13,626 nucleotides of DNA from JAAZFZ01 sp035647435 (GCA_035647435.1 DASRNM010000135.1:1-13626), one strand, 5' to 3'. Shown: positions 1 to 7,763, numbered from the stretch's first letter. Notes: generated by a model not told the origin, from the letters alone. Numbers and translations: made by a program.

Positions 1-1
1 A

Positions 2-17
2 TATTGTTCAAACAATA
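2..17. promoter_or_regulatory. Palindrome at the window edge
   Basis: Arms of 7 bp (TATTGTT and AACAATA) flank a 2-nt centre. The TTGTT-AACAA pattern resembles XylR/ROK-type operators in Firmicutes, and the next gene is a xylulokinase, but the site is about 330 bp from that start and could belong to a gene upstream of the window. The role is not established. Confidence 0.25.
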
Positions 18-45
18 GTCTAATTTTATAAAAAAGTTAAAAATA

Positions 46-59
46 TGTGCTCGAGCACA
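46..59. promoter_or_regulatory. Operator copy 1, perfect palindrome
   Basis: TGTGCTCGAGCACA is a perfect 14-bp inverted repeat centred on CG, the form typical of LacI/GalR-family operators. Related copies lie at 67-80 (9 of 14 bases shared) and 226-239 (11 of 14). Its centre is 21 bp (two helical turns) from copy 2 and 180 bp from copy 3. The regulator is not encoded in the window, so the family assignment is inference. Confidence 0.6.
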
Positions 60-66
60 AAATAAA

Positions 67-80
67 TGTACACGAACATG
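67..80. promoter_or_regulatory. Operator copy 2, degenerate
   Basis: TGTACACGAACATG aligns with the perfect palindrome at 46-59 at 9 of 14 positions and keeps the central CGA and the TGT/ACA half-sites. It also partly fits the catabolite-responsive element consensus bound by CcpA, so it may instead be a carbon catabolite repression site. Confidence 0.4.
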
Positions 81-189
81 AAAAAATAATTATATAATCA
101 GAAGTTGCTAACTTTATCATCATACTACACAATTAAAGCTACATTTTTTATTAAATCATACAAAACAAAAATAATCTCTGCAAAAAGTG

Positions 190-219
190 TTGACTTTCAC
201 CCATATAATCATTGATAAT
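190..219 (+). promoter_or_regulatory. Promoter of the xylB operon
   Basis: A -35 element TTGACT (190-195) and a -10 element GATAAT (214-219) are separated by 18 bp. A second possible -10, TATAAT, overlaps at 219-224 but leaves a 23-bp spacer. The expected transcription start falls in the operator at 226-239, so a bound repressor would block initiation. The 5' leader before xylB would be about 120 nt. Confidence 0.6.
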
Positions 220-225
220 ATAATT

Positions 226-239
226 AGTGCACGAGCACG
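226..239. promoter_or_regulatory. Operator copy 3, at the transcription start
   Basis: AGTGCACGAGCACG matches the perfect palindrome at 46-59 at 11 of 14 bases, with intact GTGC and GCAC half-sites around a central CG. It lies just downstream of the -10 element, the classic place for a repressor operator. Spacing to the upstream copies (159 and 180 bp between centres) would permit DNA looping. Confidence 0.6.
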
Positions 240-347
240 GTAAATTTAATAGAAATTAAATTATTGCTATTTTAGAGTTGCAGATTATTGAAAAGCTCTA
301 CCGTCATTTTGTCGACTTATCACAAAGTAACGAAAGGCAGGGATAAC

Positions 348-1871
348 ATGAAGTATTTGCTGGGAGTTGATTTAGGAACATCGGGAACTAAAACTGTTTT
401 GTTTGACCAAAACGGAAAGTCGGTTGCCTTTTCAACCGTTGAATATCCTCTTTATCAACCAAAGAACGGTTGGGCTGAACAGGATTCAGAAGATTGGTGG
501 AATGCCACTGTAAGAACTATTCTTTTAGTTATGAAAGAAAGCGGAGTTGACAAGAAAGATGTTGTCGGCCTCGGAATTTCGGGCCAGATGCACGGGCTTG
601 TTATGCTCGACGAACAAGGTAATTCACTCAGGCGTAGCATTATTTGGTGCGACCAGAGAACGGGCAAGGAATGTGAAGAAATAACGCAAAGGGTTGGGAG
701 CAGGGAACGGCTCATAGAAATCACAGCTAATCCAGCGTTAACAGGATTTACGGCTTCAAAAATTTTATGGGTACGCAACAACGAGCCAGACGTTTATAAA
801 AAATGTAAAAAAATACTTTTGCCTAAAGATTATGTACGGTATAAGTTAACAGGCGACTTTGCAACGGATGTTTCCGATGCATCAGGAATGCAGCTTTTAG
901 ATGTCAAAAACCGTTGTTGGTCTGATGAAATTTTAAAGGCTCTTGATATTGACAAGGATTTACTCGGTGAAGTGTATGAATCTGCTGAGGTTACCGGGCA
1001 CATATGCCCAAAAGCAGCAGAGCTTACGGGCTTGTCTGTTGAAACAGTTGTTGTTGGCGGCGCTGGAGATAACGCAGCGGCAGCGGTAGGGACAGGAGTT
1101 GTGAAAGATAACACCGCTTTCACGACAATTGGCACTTCGGGAGTTGTTTTTGCTCACACGAGCAAGCTTCAAATTGACCCAAAAGGCAGGGTTCATACTT
1201 TTTGTTGTGCGGTCCCTGGTGCATGGCATGTTATGGGTGTAACACAGGGCGCGGGATTGAGTTTGAAATGGTTTAGAGACAACTTTTGTCAAGATATCAT
1301 TGCACAGGCAAACGTAAAAGGTGTCAGTCCTTATTACTTAATGGATAAGATGGCTGATAAAATTCCGATTGGCTCAAACAGACTTTTATACCTTCCGTAT
1401 CTTATGGGTGAGCGAACACCACATTTGGACCCCGACTGCAGAGGCGTCTTTTTCGGACTTTCTGCAATGCATGACAAAGCGACTCTTATTCGCAGTGTTC
1501 TTGAGGGTGTTGCATTTTCACTTCGTGATTGCTTTGAGATTCTCAAAGAAATGGGTGTAAATGTTTCCGACATGAGCGCTTGCGGAGGTGGCACAAGCAA
1601 GGTTTGGCGTCAAATAATGGCAGATGTATACGGGTGCAACGTAAAAACGGTGCAAAATAATGAGGGGCCAGCGCTAGGCGTTGCAATTTTAGCCGGAGTT
1701 GGCGCAGGTATTTTTCCCTCTGTTGAAGCGGGTTGCGATAAAATTATCAAATCAAATAAGCCGAATGAACCTTCAGCTGAAAATAACGCAAAGTATAACA
1801 AATACTATCAGCTTTATAGAGAGCTGTATCCAACATTATACAGTCAGTATAAAACTTTGGCCAATCTATAA
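348..1871 (+). CDS. xylB: Xylulokinase (FGGY carbohydrate kinase)
   Basis: ATP-dependent kinase expected to convert D-xylulose to D-xylulose 5-phosphate in the cytoplasm, feeding the pentose phosphate pathway. The 507-residue length is normal for XylB. The N-terminal phosphate-binding motif GVDLGTSGTK is at residues 6-15. The xylulokinase-typical GWAEQDSEDWW starts at residue 41, SGQMHG is at 78-83 and IIWCDQR at 98-104. The catalytic base is predicted as D241 in GAGDNAA. TIGTSG and the C-terminal GGGTSKVW adenine-site motif follow. The start is ATG 348, preceded by GAAAGG and directly followed by the conserved strand; an in-frame TTG at 288 would add 20 residues outside the family and has no ribosome site. 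The gene is first in an operon with the isomerase at 1977, behind an operator-controlled promoter. Another pentulose such as D-ribulose cannot be excluded as substrate. Confidence 0.92.
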   Translation: MKYLLGVDLGTSGTKTVLFDQNGKSVAFSTVEYPLYQPKNGWAEQDSEDWWNATVRTILLVMKESGVDKKDVVGLGISGQMHGLVMLDEQGNSLRRSIIWCDQRTGKECEEITQRVGSRERLIEITANPALTGFTASKILWVRNNEPDVYKKCKKILLPKDYVRYKLTGDFATDVSDASGMQLLDVKNRCWSDEILKALDIDKDLLGEVYESAEVTGHICPKAAELTGLSVETVVVGGAGDNAAAAVGTGVVKDNTAFTTIGTSGVVFAHTSKLQIDPKGRVHTFCCAVPGAWHVMGVTQGAGLSLKWFRDNFCQDIIAQANVKGVSPYYLMDKMADKIPIGSNRLLYLPYLMGERTPHLDPDCRGVFFGLSAMHDKATLIRSVLEGVAFSLRDCFEILKEMGVNVSDMSACGGGTSKVWRQIMADVYGCNVKTVQNNEGPALGVAILAGVGAGIFPSVEAGCDKIIKSNKPNEPSAENNAKYNKYYQLYRELYPTLYSQYKTLANL

Positions 1872-1976
1872 AATAGCACCTGAGAGAATAGGAGTTATTT
1901 TATGGCAAGGTCAATACTTAAAGTTGAGAATATCAGCATTGATAATAGATATTTAATCAAAGGAGAAAGATTACAT

Positions 1977-3458
1977 ATGAACAACATTCCACAGGTGAAA
2001 ATTGGTCTCATATCCGTTAGTAGAGACTGCTTTCCAATTGAGTTATCGACTCGTCGCCGCAAAGCGGTTGCTAAGAGCTACAAAGCTAAGGGAAAAGAGA
2101 TTTTTGAATGCGACATTACCGTCGAAAATGAAAAAGATGCTTTGAAAGCTTTAAAAGCTGTGAATGCTGCAGGATGCAATGCCATTGTTGTTTTTTTAGG
2201 TAACTTTGGCCCCGAAACACCTGAGACGATTATTGCCCAAAGATTTGACGGCCCAGCAATGTATGTTGCAGCGGCTGAAGGTGATGGCGACTTACATGAC
2301 GGTAGGGGAGACGCGTTCTGCGGAGTATTAAATTGCTCATACAACCTTGGACTTAGAAACATAAAAGCGTATATCCCAGAATATCCAGTTGGCACAGCCT
2401 CAGAAGTTGCCGATATGATAGAAGAATTTGAACCTATCGCTGCAGCACTTATTGGTGTTGCCGGTTTGAAAATAATAACTTTTGGTCCGAGACCGTCTGA
2501 TTTTATTGCTTGTAACGGACCCATTGGTCCACTTTACAAAATTGGTGTTGAGATCGAGGAAAACTCAGAGTTAGACCTTCTTGTTGCTTACAACAAACAC
2601 AAGAATGACCCCCGTATTCCCGATGTCATTGCTGACATGGAAGCGGAGTTAGGTAACAAAAACCCATATGCAGGCGTGTTGCCCAGGCTTGCACAGTATG
2701 AGTTAACACTTCTTGATTGGGCAGAAGAACACAAGGGCGCAAGGGATTATGTGGCTTTTGCAAACAAGTGCTGGCCGGCATTTCAGACAGAGTTTGGCTT
2801 TGTGCCTTGTTTTGTAAATTCACGCATGGTAGCTAAGGGCTACCCCGTGTCATGCGAGGTTGATATTTACGGTTGTCTTTCTGAATTTATCGGGCTTTGC
2901 ATTTCGGGCTTACCCGTTACTATACTTGACATCAACAATACTGTTCCCGCTCAAATCTATAATGAAGACATTAAGGGGAGGTACGATTGCCGCCTTGAAG
3001 AGACATTTATGGGTTTCCATTGCGGAAACACCTGTTCAAGCTTTTTGAAGAATCCACACATGGGGTATCAGCTCATAATGAAACGAGCCTTAGAGCCTGA
3101 GCTGGAGTTCCCTGACATCACAAGAGGTACAATTGAGGGAGATATAAAGGCAGGAGATATTACATTCTACCGTCTTCAGGGAACTGCAGACAGTGAGTTG
3201 AAAGCATATATTGCACAGGGTGAAGTGCTTGACGTACCGTGCCGCAGCTTTGGATCCATTGGGGTTTTTGCTATCCCCGATATGGATCGTTTCTATCGCT
3301 ATGCGTTGATACAAAAGCGTTTCCCACACCACGGTGCAATCGCCTTTGGTCATTATGGCAAAGCAATCTTTGAAGTGCTGCGTTATTTGGGTGTTGAAGA
3401 CGTGTCATATAACAGGCCGATGTCTTTGCCTTATCCGGAAGAGAATCCATTTAAATAA
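1977..3458 (+). CDS. L-fucose/L-arabinose isomerase-family protein
   Basis: Predicted metal-dependent aldose-ketose isomerase of the FucI/AraA superfamily (fucose isomerase-related group), 493 residues, shorter than classical FucI (about 590). The family N-terminus KIGLISVSRDCFP follows the start. Probable metal ligands by analogy with FucI/AraA are E294 in CEVDIYG, D318 in LDINN and H451/H452 in HHGAIAFGH; H348 in FHCGNT is another conserved-looking histidine. ATG 1977 is preceded by AAAGGAGAAAG at 1959-1969. A second in-frame ATG at 1902 also has a good site (AGGAG 1890-1894) and would add 25 residues, so the start is not certain. It lies about 100 bp after xylB with no terminator between, so the two are probably cotranscribed and the ketose made here is probably the kinase substrate. 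The sugar cannot be named from sequence. Confidence 0.8.
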   Translation: MNNIPQVKIGLISVSRDCFPIELSTRRRKAVAKSYKAKGKEIFECDITVENEKDALKALKAVNAAGCNAIVVFLGNFGPETPETIIAQRFDGPAMYVAAAEGDGDLHDGRGDAFCGVLNCSYNLGLRNIKAYIPEYPVGTASEVADMIEEFEPIAAALIGVAGLKIITFGPRPSDFIACNGPIGPLYKIGVEIEENSELDLLVAYNKHKNDPRIPDVIADMEAELGNKNPYAGVLPRLAQYELTLLDWAEEHKGARDYVAFANKCWPAFQTEFGFVPCFVNSRMVAKGYPVSCEVDIYGCLSEFIGLCISGLPVTILDINNTVPAQIYNEDIKGRYDCRLEETFMGFHCGNTCSSFLKNPHMGYQLIMKRALEPELEFPDITRGTIEGDIKAGDITFYRLQGTADSELKAYIAQGEVLDVPCRSFGSIGVFAIPDMDRFYRYALIQKRFPHHGAIAFGHYGKAIFEVLRYLGVEDVSYNRPMSLPYPEENPFK

Positions 3459-3506
3459 TTCATTAGCTTACTAATAAGAACTCCTTTATAATAGCGCAAA
3501 GCAAGC

Positions 3507-3545
3507 AGAAGAAAGAGCCGTTTAATTCGGCTCTTTCTTCTTTTT
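3507..3545 (+). terminator. Rho-independent terminator after the sugar operon
   Basis: A perfect 13-bp stem (GAAGAAAGAGCCG at 3508-3520 with its complement at 3528-3540), extendable by one A-T pair, encloses the 7-nt loop TTTAATT and is followed by five T. It separates the xylB-isomerase unit from the next genes. Confidence 0.93.
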
Positions 3546-3659
3546 GTATTACATAGTTTTTATAGAAATACAATTTGCATACCTAAACTACGAACCATAC
3601 AGGCTGTCCTTGAATAAATTGTAATAGGCGGCAAATTGGCGTTTGAGGGAGGAATAGTT

Positions 3660-4676
3660 TTGTTTGCCAATATTTTTTCATTCATAGTTCTTGAAGTGCA
3701 GTCAACTTCTCCCATAGACGAAGCCTCAGGCACGAGCTTTTTACAATCAACACTCACGAAAACACTCTTCATTGTTGCGTTTGCTGTCGTTGCTTTAATA
3801 TCCGTTTGGGCATTGATTCAGTCCGTTAGGTACTTTACAGGCAAAACATGTAAAGGTGACAATTGTTTTGGCACAAGCGTTGCCCAACTAAACAAAAGAT
3901 TGGAGCCAACGGGATTTGCCTATATCGAAGAACAAGACATTTTTTGTTCAGTCAAAAACCCTTGGCAAAGAAAGTACGGGTATTGCAGGCTTTATGATGA
4001 GGCGGCAGCACCATTAAGCATGATTATTGATTCTGAGCCAATATATTTTGAATATGACAACAAATACTGGCTTATAGAGTTTTGGAAAGGGCAATACGGT
4101 ATTACGACCGGTGCTGAAATCGGAGTATACAACATTGAGAAAAAGAAGAAGATAAATGATTTTGACATGGTTTGCTTCAAAAGCGTAAAAGACAAAGAAA
4201 TGCTACCGATGTCATTCACCTTATTTAAGAATCAAAGGCCGATCATTAAAAGAAACGAGCGTCACTGGTGGCTGACGGGTTTTATTATAGGAGAATTTTC
4301 TCAGCCAGATGAGCTTGTAATGAGAATAAACATTTCATTTAGAGACTATGAAATGAGAGATGCTTTCTTGAAGGGCTTAAAGAAAGTAGGTTACACCGAC
4401 AACGAGTACAGTGTGCATAGGACATTGGTGTCGGTGTTTTTCACAACACCATACTCTTCTCAGGCGGTTTCAAGAACGAGCTTTACAGACAACTTGACAC
4501 AAATGAAAAACAAAGAAATGTGCACGCTTTATAAAAAAATCACTGACGGATACAAGACAATGCCACAAAAACTCGATGCCCTTTACAAGGAGGATGCAGG
4601 CCTTTTTAACCACTTGTTGAAGGCAGGCAAACATGGCGTGTTTTTCAAAAGCTTTGATAATAGATTGAATCGGTAG
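3660..4676 (+). CDS. Membrane-anchored DUF4474-domain protein
   Basis: A 338-residue protein of unknown function. The central block with NPWQRKYGYCRLYDEA, then MIIDSEPIYFEYD, then YWLIEFWKGQYG and TTGAEIGVYN, is what I recognise as DUF4474, found mainly in Clostridia. A single hydrophobic segment lies at about residues 36-53 (LFIVAFAVVALISVWALI). The acidic stretch before it and the Arg/Lys-rich stretch after it suggest N-out with the large domain in the cytoplasm. A CKGDNC pair follows the membrane segment. No ATG fits: the best start is TTG 3660, six bases after AGGGAGGA (3646-3653); a TTG at 3636 is also in frame but has no such site. The ribosome site of the following phosphoesterase overlaps this stop codon, so the two are translationally linked. 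No convincing promoter was found in 3546-3659. Confidence 0.75.
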   Translation: MFANIFSFIVLEVQSTSPIDEASGTSFLQSTLTKTLFIVAFAVVALISVWALIQSVRYFTGKTCKGDNCFGTSVAQLNKRLEPTGFAYIEEQDIFCSVKNPWQRKYGYCRLYDEAAAPLSMIIDSEPIYFEYDNKYWLIEFWKGQYGITTGAEIGVYNIEKKKKINDFDMVCFKSVKDKEMLPMSFTLFKNQRPIIKRNERHWWLTGFIIGEFSQPDELVMRINISFRDYEMRDAFLKGLKKVGYTDNEYSVHRTLVSVFFTTPYSSQAVSRTSFTDNLTQMKNKEMCTLYKKITDGYKTMPQKLDALYKEDAGLFNHLLKAGKHGVFFKSFDNRLNR

Positions 4677-4685
4677 GTGACGGCA

Positions 4686-5606
4686 ATGTACAGGAAAAGG
4701 CTCAATAATCTTTACGAGGCTGCTAATCGTGTGGATATTAACAATCGCTCTAAAATTGTGATTTTCAGTGATTGCCACAGGGGAGATGGCGGTAACTCGG
4801 ACAACTTTGCCAAAAATGAAAACCTGTACTATCATGCCTTGCGCTGTTACTACAGCTACGGTTACACTTATATCGAGGCGGGCGACACAGACGAATTGTG
4901 GGAGAATAAAAGACTATCAGATATCGTTGACGCACACACGGAGATTTATAGACTATTATGTAAATTTTATAAAAGAAACAGACTTTATATGTTGTACGGT
5001 AATCACGACATGGCAAAGCTAAATGAAAGGAACTCAAAATGCATAGAGTCCTATTTCAACAAAGAAATATGCGATGGGGTAGATATCGAAACTGATGTCA
5101 CCTTTTATGAGGCACTTGTCTTGAGGTACTATTCAAGTGAAAAAGAAATCCTGATAACACACGGTCATCAGGTAGATTTTTTAAATTATGACTTATGGAG
5201 GTTAACAAGGCTAATGGTGAGATATGTATGGAGGCCGCTTGAATCGATTGGGTTTAAGGACCCCACAAATGCATCAACAAGTCGTAAACACCGAAAAAAA
5301 ATTGAGAGACATCTTTCGAATTGGGCGAGTGACAATGTGCCAATCATAACAGGCCATACACATAGACCGAGATTCCCCGAAGAAGGGGATGCACCGTATT
5401 TTAATTCGGGTAGCTGTGTTAACTACAGGGGCATAACATGCATAGAAATATCAGACGGAATGATTATGCTGGTGATGTGGAAACACGACACAAGGCCGGA
5501 CGGTTCTGTCTATGTGACGAGGGAAGTTATTGGTGGGCCGGAGCATTTAAACAAATATTTCGTAAAAAAGGATATGTCGATAAGCGGTTTGCCTGAACTA
5601 ATATAA
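4686..5606 (+). CDS. Calcineurin-like metallophosphoesterase
   Basis: A 306-residue cytoplasmic phosphoesterase predicted to use two metal ions. All five family motifs are present in order: SDCH (D29, H31), GDTDE (D67), GNHD (N106, H107, D108), THGH (H159, H161) and GHTHR (223-227). The arrangement resembles UDP-2,3-diacylglucosamine hydrolase-type and related phosphoesterases, but no specific substrate can be assigned; the organism appears Gram-positive, so a lipid A role is unlikely. ATG 4686 was chosen because GTAGGTGA ends five bases before it; GTG 4677, which abuts the previous stop, would add three residues. The ribosome site overlaps the stop codon of the DUF4474 gene, implying coupled translation and possibly a joint function. 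Confidence 0.88.
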   Translation: MYRKRLNNLYEAANRVDINNRSKIVIFSDCHRGDGGNSDNFAKNENLYYHALRCYYSYGYTYIEAGDTDELWENKRLSDIVDAHTEIYRLLCKFYKRNRLYMLYGNHDMAKLNERNSKCIESYFNKEICDGVDIETDVTFYEALVLRYYSSEKEILITHGHQVDFLNYDLWRLTRLMVRYVWRPLESIGFKDPTNASTSRKHRKKIERHLSNWASDNVPIITGHTHRPRFPEEGDAPYFNSGSCVNYRGITCIEISDGMIMLVMWKHDTRPDGSVYVTREVIGGPEHLNKYFVKKDMSISGLPELI

Positions 5607-5643
5607 CAATCGGCAAGTACTGTGAGTTTTCTCCGTTAATATA

Positions 5644-5691
5644 CCCCTCCCGAACCCTGATTATAATTCAAGGTTCGGGAGGGGCCTTTTT
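5644..5691 (+). terminator. Rho-independent terminator after the phosphoesterase
   Basis: A 13-bp GC-rich perfect stem (CCCCTCCCGAACC at 5644-5656 with its complement at 5672-5684) is followed by CC and five T. The loop contains a further weak TGA/TCA pairing. It closes the DUF4474-phosphoesterase unit. Confidence 0.95.
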
Positions 5692-6166
5692 GTGAAGAGT
5701 TAAACCTGAAGCATTTCGGGTTCTATCAGTGCCATCGCTGCGGTGCATGAAAAAACATAATAAAAACAGCCGATATGAGTGTAATATGTATAAAAATATA
5801 CAGAATAACCTACAATCACAGTGATTAGAATGCTAATTAAGCTGACGCAAAAAGAATTTGGACGTGCCTATTTGCTACTCTTTTCAATATTCTAATATTA
5901 AATTCATATTTATTCTAAACAATTGCACAAATGATTAAAATTAACAAAAAATGTTGATACTAAATAAAAGCACAAGAACAACGGGTTTAAATTTATTTTT
6001 AGTTTTTTGATTAATAATCAATCTCGACGATTTTTGATACATCCGGTTACCACATTTTACAGTGAAGCTTTTTACTTTAGTTAGTGATTTAATCGATTTG
6101 AATGCATTTTTTAAAGGGTAACAGACCTTTTTTAAGATAAAAACTAATTCCAATGGAGGATTTAAT
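5692..6166. other. AT-rich intergenic region with small palindromes
   Basis: No supported gene lies in these 475 bases. Three small inverted repeats are visible: TGTATA-AAAA-TATACA (5787-5802), AATCAC-A-GTGATT (5814-5826) and TTGATT-AAT-AATCAA (6007-6021). The last two have operator-like form and could control the downstream binding-protein gene, but none is repeated. Several TTGATA/TTGCAC hexamers occur, yet none has a properly spaced -10 element, so no promoter is called. A 103-codon reading frame on the - strand runs into the lipoprotein gene and shows no recognisable domain. Confidence 0.4.
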
Positions 6167-7528
6167 ATGAAAAAAAGGATGTCACTATTGCTTGTGTTTG
6201 CGATTATTTTCACTGCCTTTGTCGGCTGCAATAAAAATGGTGATGACACCACAAAAGGCTACAAAAACAAGGTAGAAACTATAAGGTTTTTGAACTCTAA
6301 TCCAGAGCTTGCAGACGAATATGAACACATCGTTGCCGCATATAAAGACGAAACGGGTGTTCAAGTAATTGTCGAAACAGCGTCCTCAAACACTTACGAG
6401 TCAACGCTTAAAGCAAAAATGGCAACGTCCGATGCGCCAACAATATTTCAGATTAACGGCCCAAAAGGCTATGCAACATGGAAGGGTTATTGTGCAGAGC
6501 TTTCAAAAACAAAGCTGTACTCAATATTGGCGGACAAATCGCTTGCAGTCTCTAATAATGACGATGTTCACGGTATTCCGTATGCAATTGAGGGTTACGG
6601 TATTATTTACAATCAGGCAATAACCGACATGTATTTTGAAATGAGTGGTAGAGAGTCAGGCGTTAACTCAATGAGCGAAATTAATACATTTGCAGAGATT
6701 AAAGGGGTTGTTGAAGAAATGACCGCCAAAAAAGCAGATCTTAACATTGACGGTGTTTTTGCCTCTACTTCACTCAAAAGTGGTGAAGATTGGAGATGGC
6801 AAACTCAGCTTGCAAATGTGCCATTATATTATGAATTTAAAACCAACAACATTAATCTGACAAGTGACCAGACAAATAAAATTAATTTTAAATACAGCGA
6901 AAACTATAAGAACATTTTTGACCTATATATAAACAATTCGACTGTTGACCCAAGGCTTTTGGGTTCAAAAAGTGTTGATGATTCAATGGCAGAGTTTGCG
7001 TTGGGTGAGTGCGTTATGATTCAAAACGGTAACTGGGCTTGGGGGCAAATTAGTGGCATTTCTGGTAATACCGTTGAGGCGGAAGATATAAAGTTCTTGC
7101 CCATATTTATAGGCGTTGAGGACGAGGGAAATCAAGGCTTGTGTATAGGAACAGAAAACTTTTTATGCATAAACAGCAAGGCAACTGAAGATGAGCTAAA
7201 AGCCGCTGATGAATTTTTGTATTGGCTTTATAGCTCCGAAAAAGGTAAAAGTTTTGTCACCAATGCACTTGGATTTATAACTCCGTTTAGCACGTTTGAC
7301 GATAATGAAAAACCGACCGACCCACTTGCGCAGGAAGTAATAAAATGGGTAGAAAAAGGCGGCGTTGCAACAGTGCCGTGGAATTTTACAGTTTTCCCAA
7401 GCCAAACATTTAAAGACGATTTCGGCTCAGCTTTGCTGCAATATGCTCAAGGCTCAATGACATGGGAGGAGGTTACAAAGATTGTTGTCGAAACATGGAA
7501 GACTGAAAGTGATTTGGCAGCGGGATAA
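6167..7528 (+). CDS. Sugar ABC transporter substrate-binding lipoprotein
   Basis: A 453-residue family 1 extracellular solute-binding protein, expected to be lipid-anchored on the outer face of the membrane and to deliver a sugar or oligosaccharide to an ABC permease. Residues 1-20 form a lipoprotein signal peptide (KKR, a hydrophobic core, then AFVG) ending at C21, the predicted lipidation site. Typical family features include the early block NSNPELADEYEHIVAAY, the HGIPYAIEGYGIIYN strand, ALGECVMIQNGNWAW, and a C-terminal YWLYSSEKGKSFV helix. GGAGG (6155-6159) lies seven bases before ATG. No permease or ATPase gene is adjacent; the next gene is an alpha-glucan phosphorylase, so a maltodextrin-like ligand is plausible but inferred from context only. 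A long hairpin after the stop may stabilise the transcript. Confidence 0.88.
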   Translation: MKKRMSLLLVFAIIFTAFVGCNKNGDDTTKGYKNKVETIRFLNSNPELADEYEHIVAAYKDETGVQVIVETASSNTYESTLKAKMATSDAPTIFQINGPKGYATWKGYCAELSKTKLYSILADKSLAVSNNDDVHGIPYAIEGYGIIYNQAITDMYFEMSGRESGVNSMSEINTFAEIKGVVEEMTAKKADLNIDGVFASTSLKSGEDWRWQTQLANVPLYYEFKTNNINLTSDQTNKINFKYSENYKNIFDLYINNSTVDPRLLGSKSVDDSMAEFALGECVMIQNGNWAWGQISGISGNTVEAEDIKFLPIFIGVEDEGNQGLCIGTENFLCINSKATEDELKAADEFLYWLYSSEKGKSFVTNALGFITPFSTFDDNEKPTDPLAQEVIKWVEKGGVATVPWNFTVFPSQTFKDDFGSALLQYAQGSMTWEEVTKIVVETWKTESDLAAG

Positions 7529-7551
7529 GGACTTGAAAATTCAATAAAAAC

Positions 7552-7589
7552 CTTTAACCGCTCCGCTCAAATGAGTGGGGCGGTTAAAG
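7552..7589 (+). other. Long intercistronic hairpin without a U tract
   Basis: Positions 7552-7568 pair with 7573-7589 in a 17-bp stem with two G-U pairs and loop AAAT. No T run follows on the + strand; the five A just before it (7546-7550) would give a U tract only for transcription from the other strand. It may act as an mRNA-stabilising structure or partial terminator between the lipoprotein and phosphorylase genes, or as a terminator for antisense transcription. Confidence 0.7.
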
Positions 7590-7710
7590 CTAAAGTGTAC
7601 AGAAACAAATTTTCAAGTAGGAAACCTTGAAAAACTATTTTTCGCTTTTACACTGCCGACTTTGACAGTTTTTTGATGAGCTTAAAAAAAGTTTGCTTCA
7701 GTAATTATGC

Positions 7711-7755
7711 GTGGGTGAATACTCCACCAATACTCGGTGAAAACTGAAAGTGGAG
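7711..7755 (+). promoter_or_regulatory. Candidate alternative hairpins over the leader ribosome site
   Basis: One segment around CTCCACC (7722-7728) can pair three ways: with GTGG upstream (7711-7714), with GGTG (7736-7739), or with GTGGAG (7750-7755), which overlaps the ribosome binding site of the 21-codon ORF at 7764. These pairings exclude each other, a layout seen in attenuators and riboswitches. The stems are only 4-6 bp, so chance is a real alternative. TTGACA at 7662-7667 is the only promoter-like hexamer nearby and lacks a good -10. Confidence 0.25.
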
Positions 7756-7763
7756 GGCACACA

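Noticed and set aside
288..347. Upstream TTG start extending xylB by 20 residues
   Set aside because: The conserved FGGY N-terminus begins at ATG 348, which has a ribosome site; the extension has neither homology nor a site.
2078..2524. Open reading frame of 148 codons on the - strand opposite the isomerase gene
   Set aside because: It lies wholly within a clearly conserved + strand gene, has no ribosome site that stands out, and its composition (Ser, Ala, Pro-rich) is that of an antisense shadow.
5941..6252. Open reading frame of 103 codons on the - strand in the gap before the lipoprotein gene
   Set aside because: It overlaps the lipoprotein signal peptide on the opposite strand, ends in AT-rich sequence, and shows no domain or conserved motif.
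7662..7690. TTGACA as a promoter for the phosphorylase gene
   Set aside because: No acceptable -10 hexamer occurs at 16-18 bp; only TTAAAA at a 14-bp spacing.
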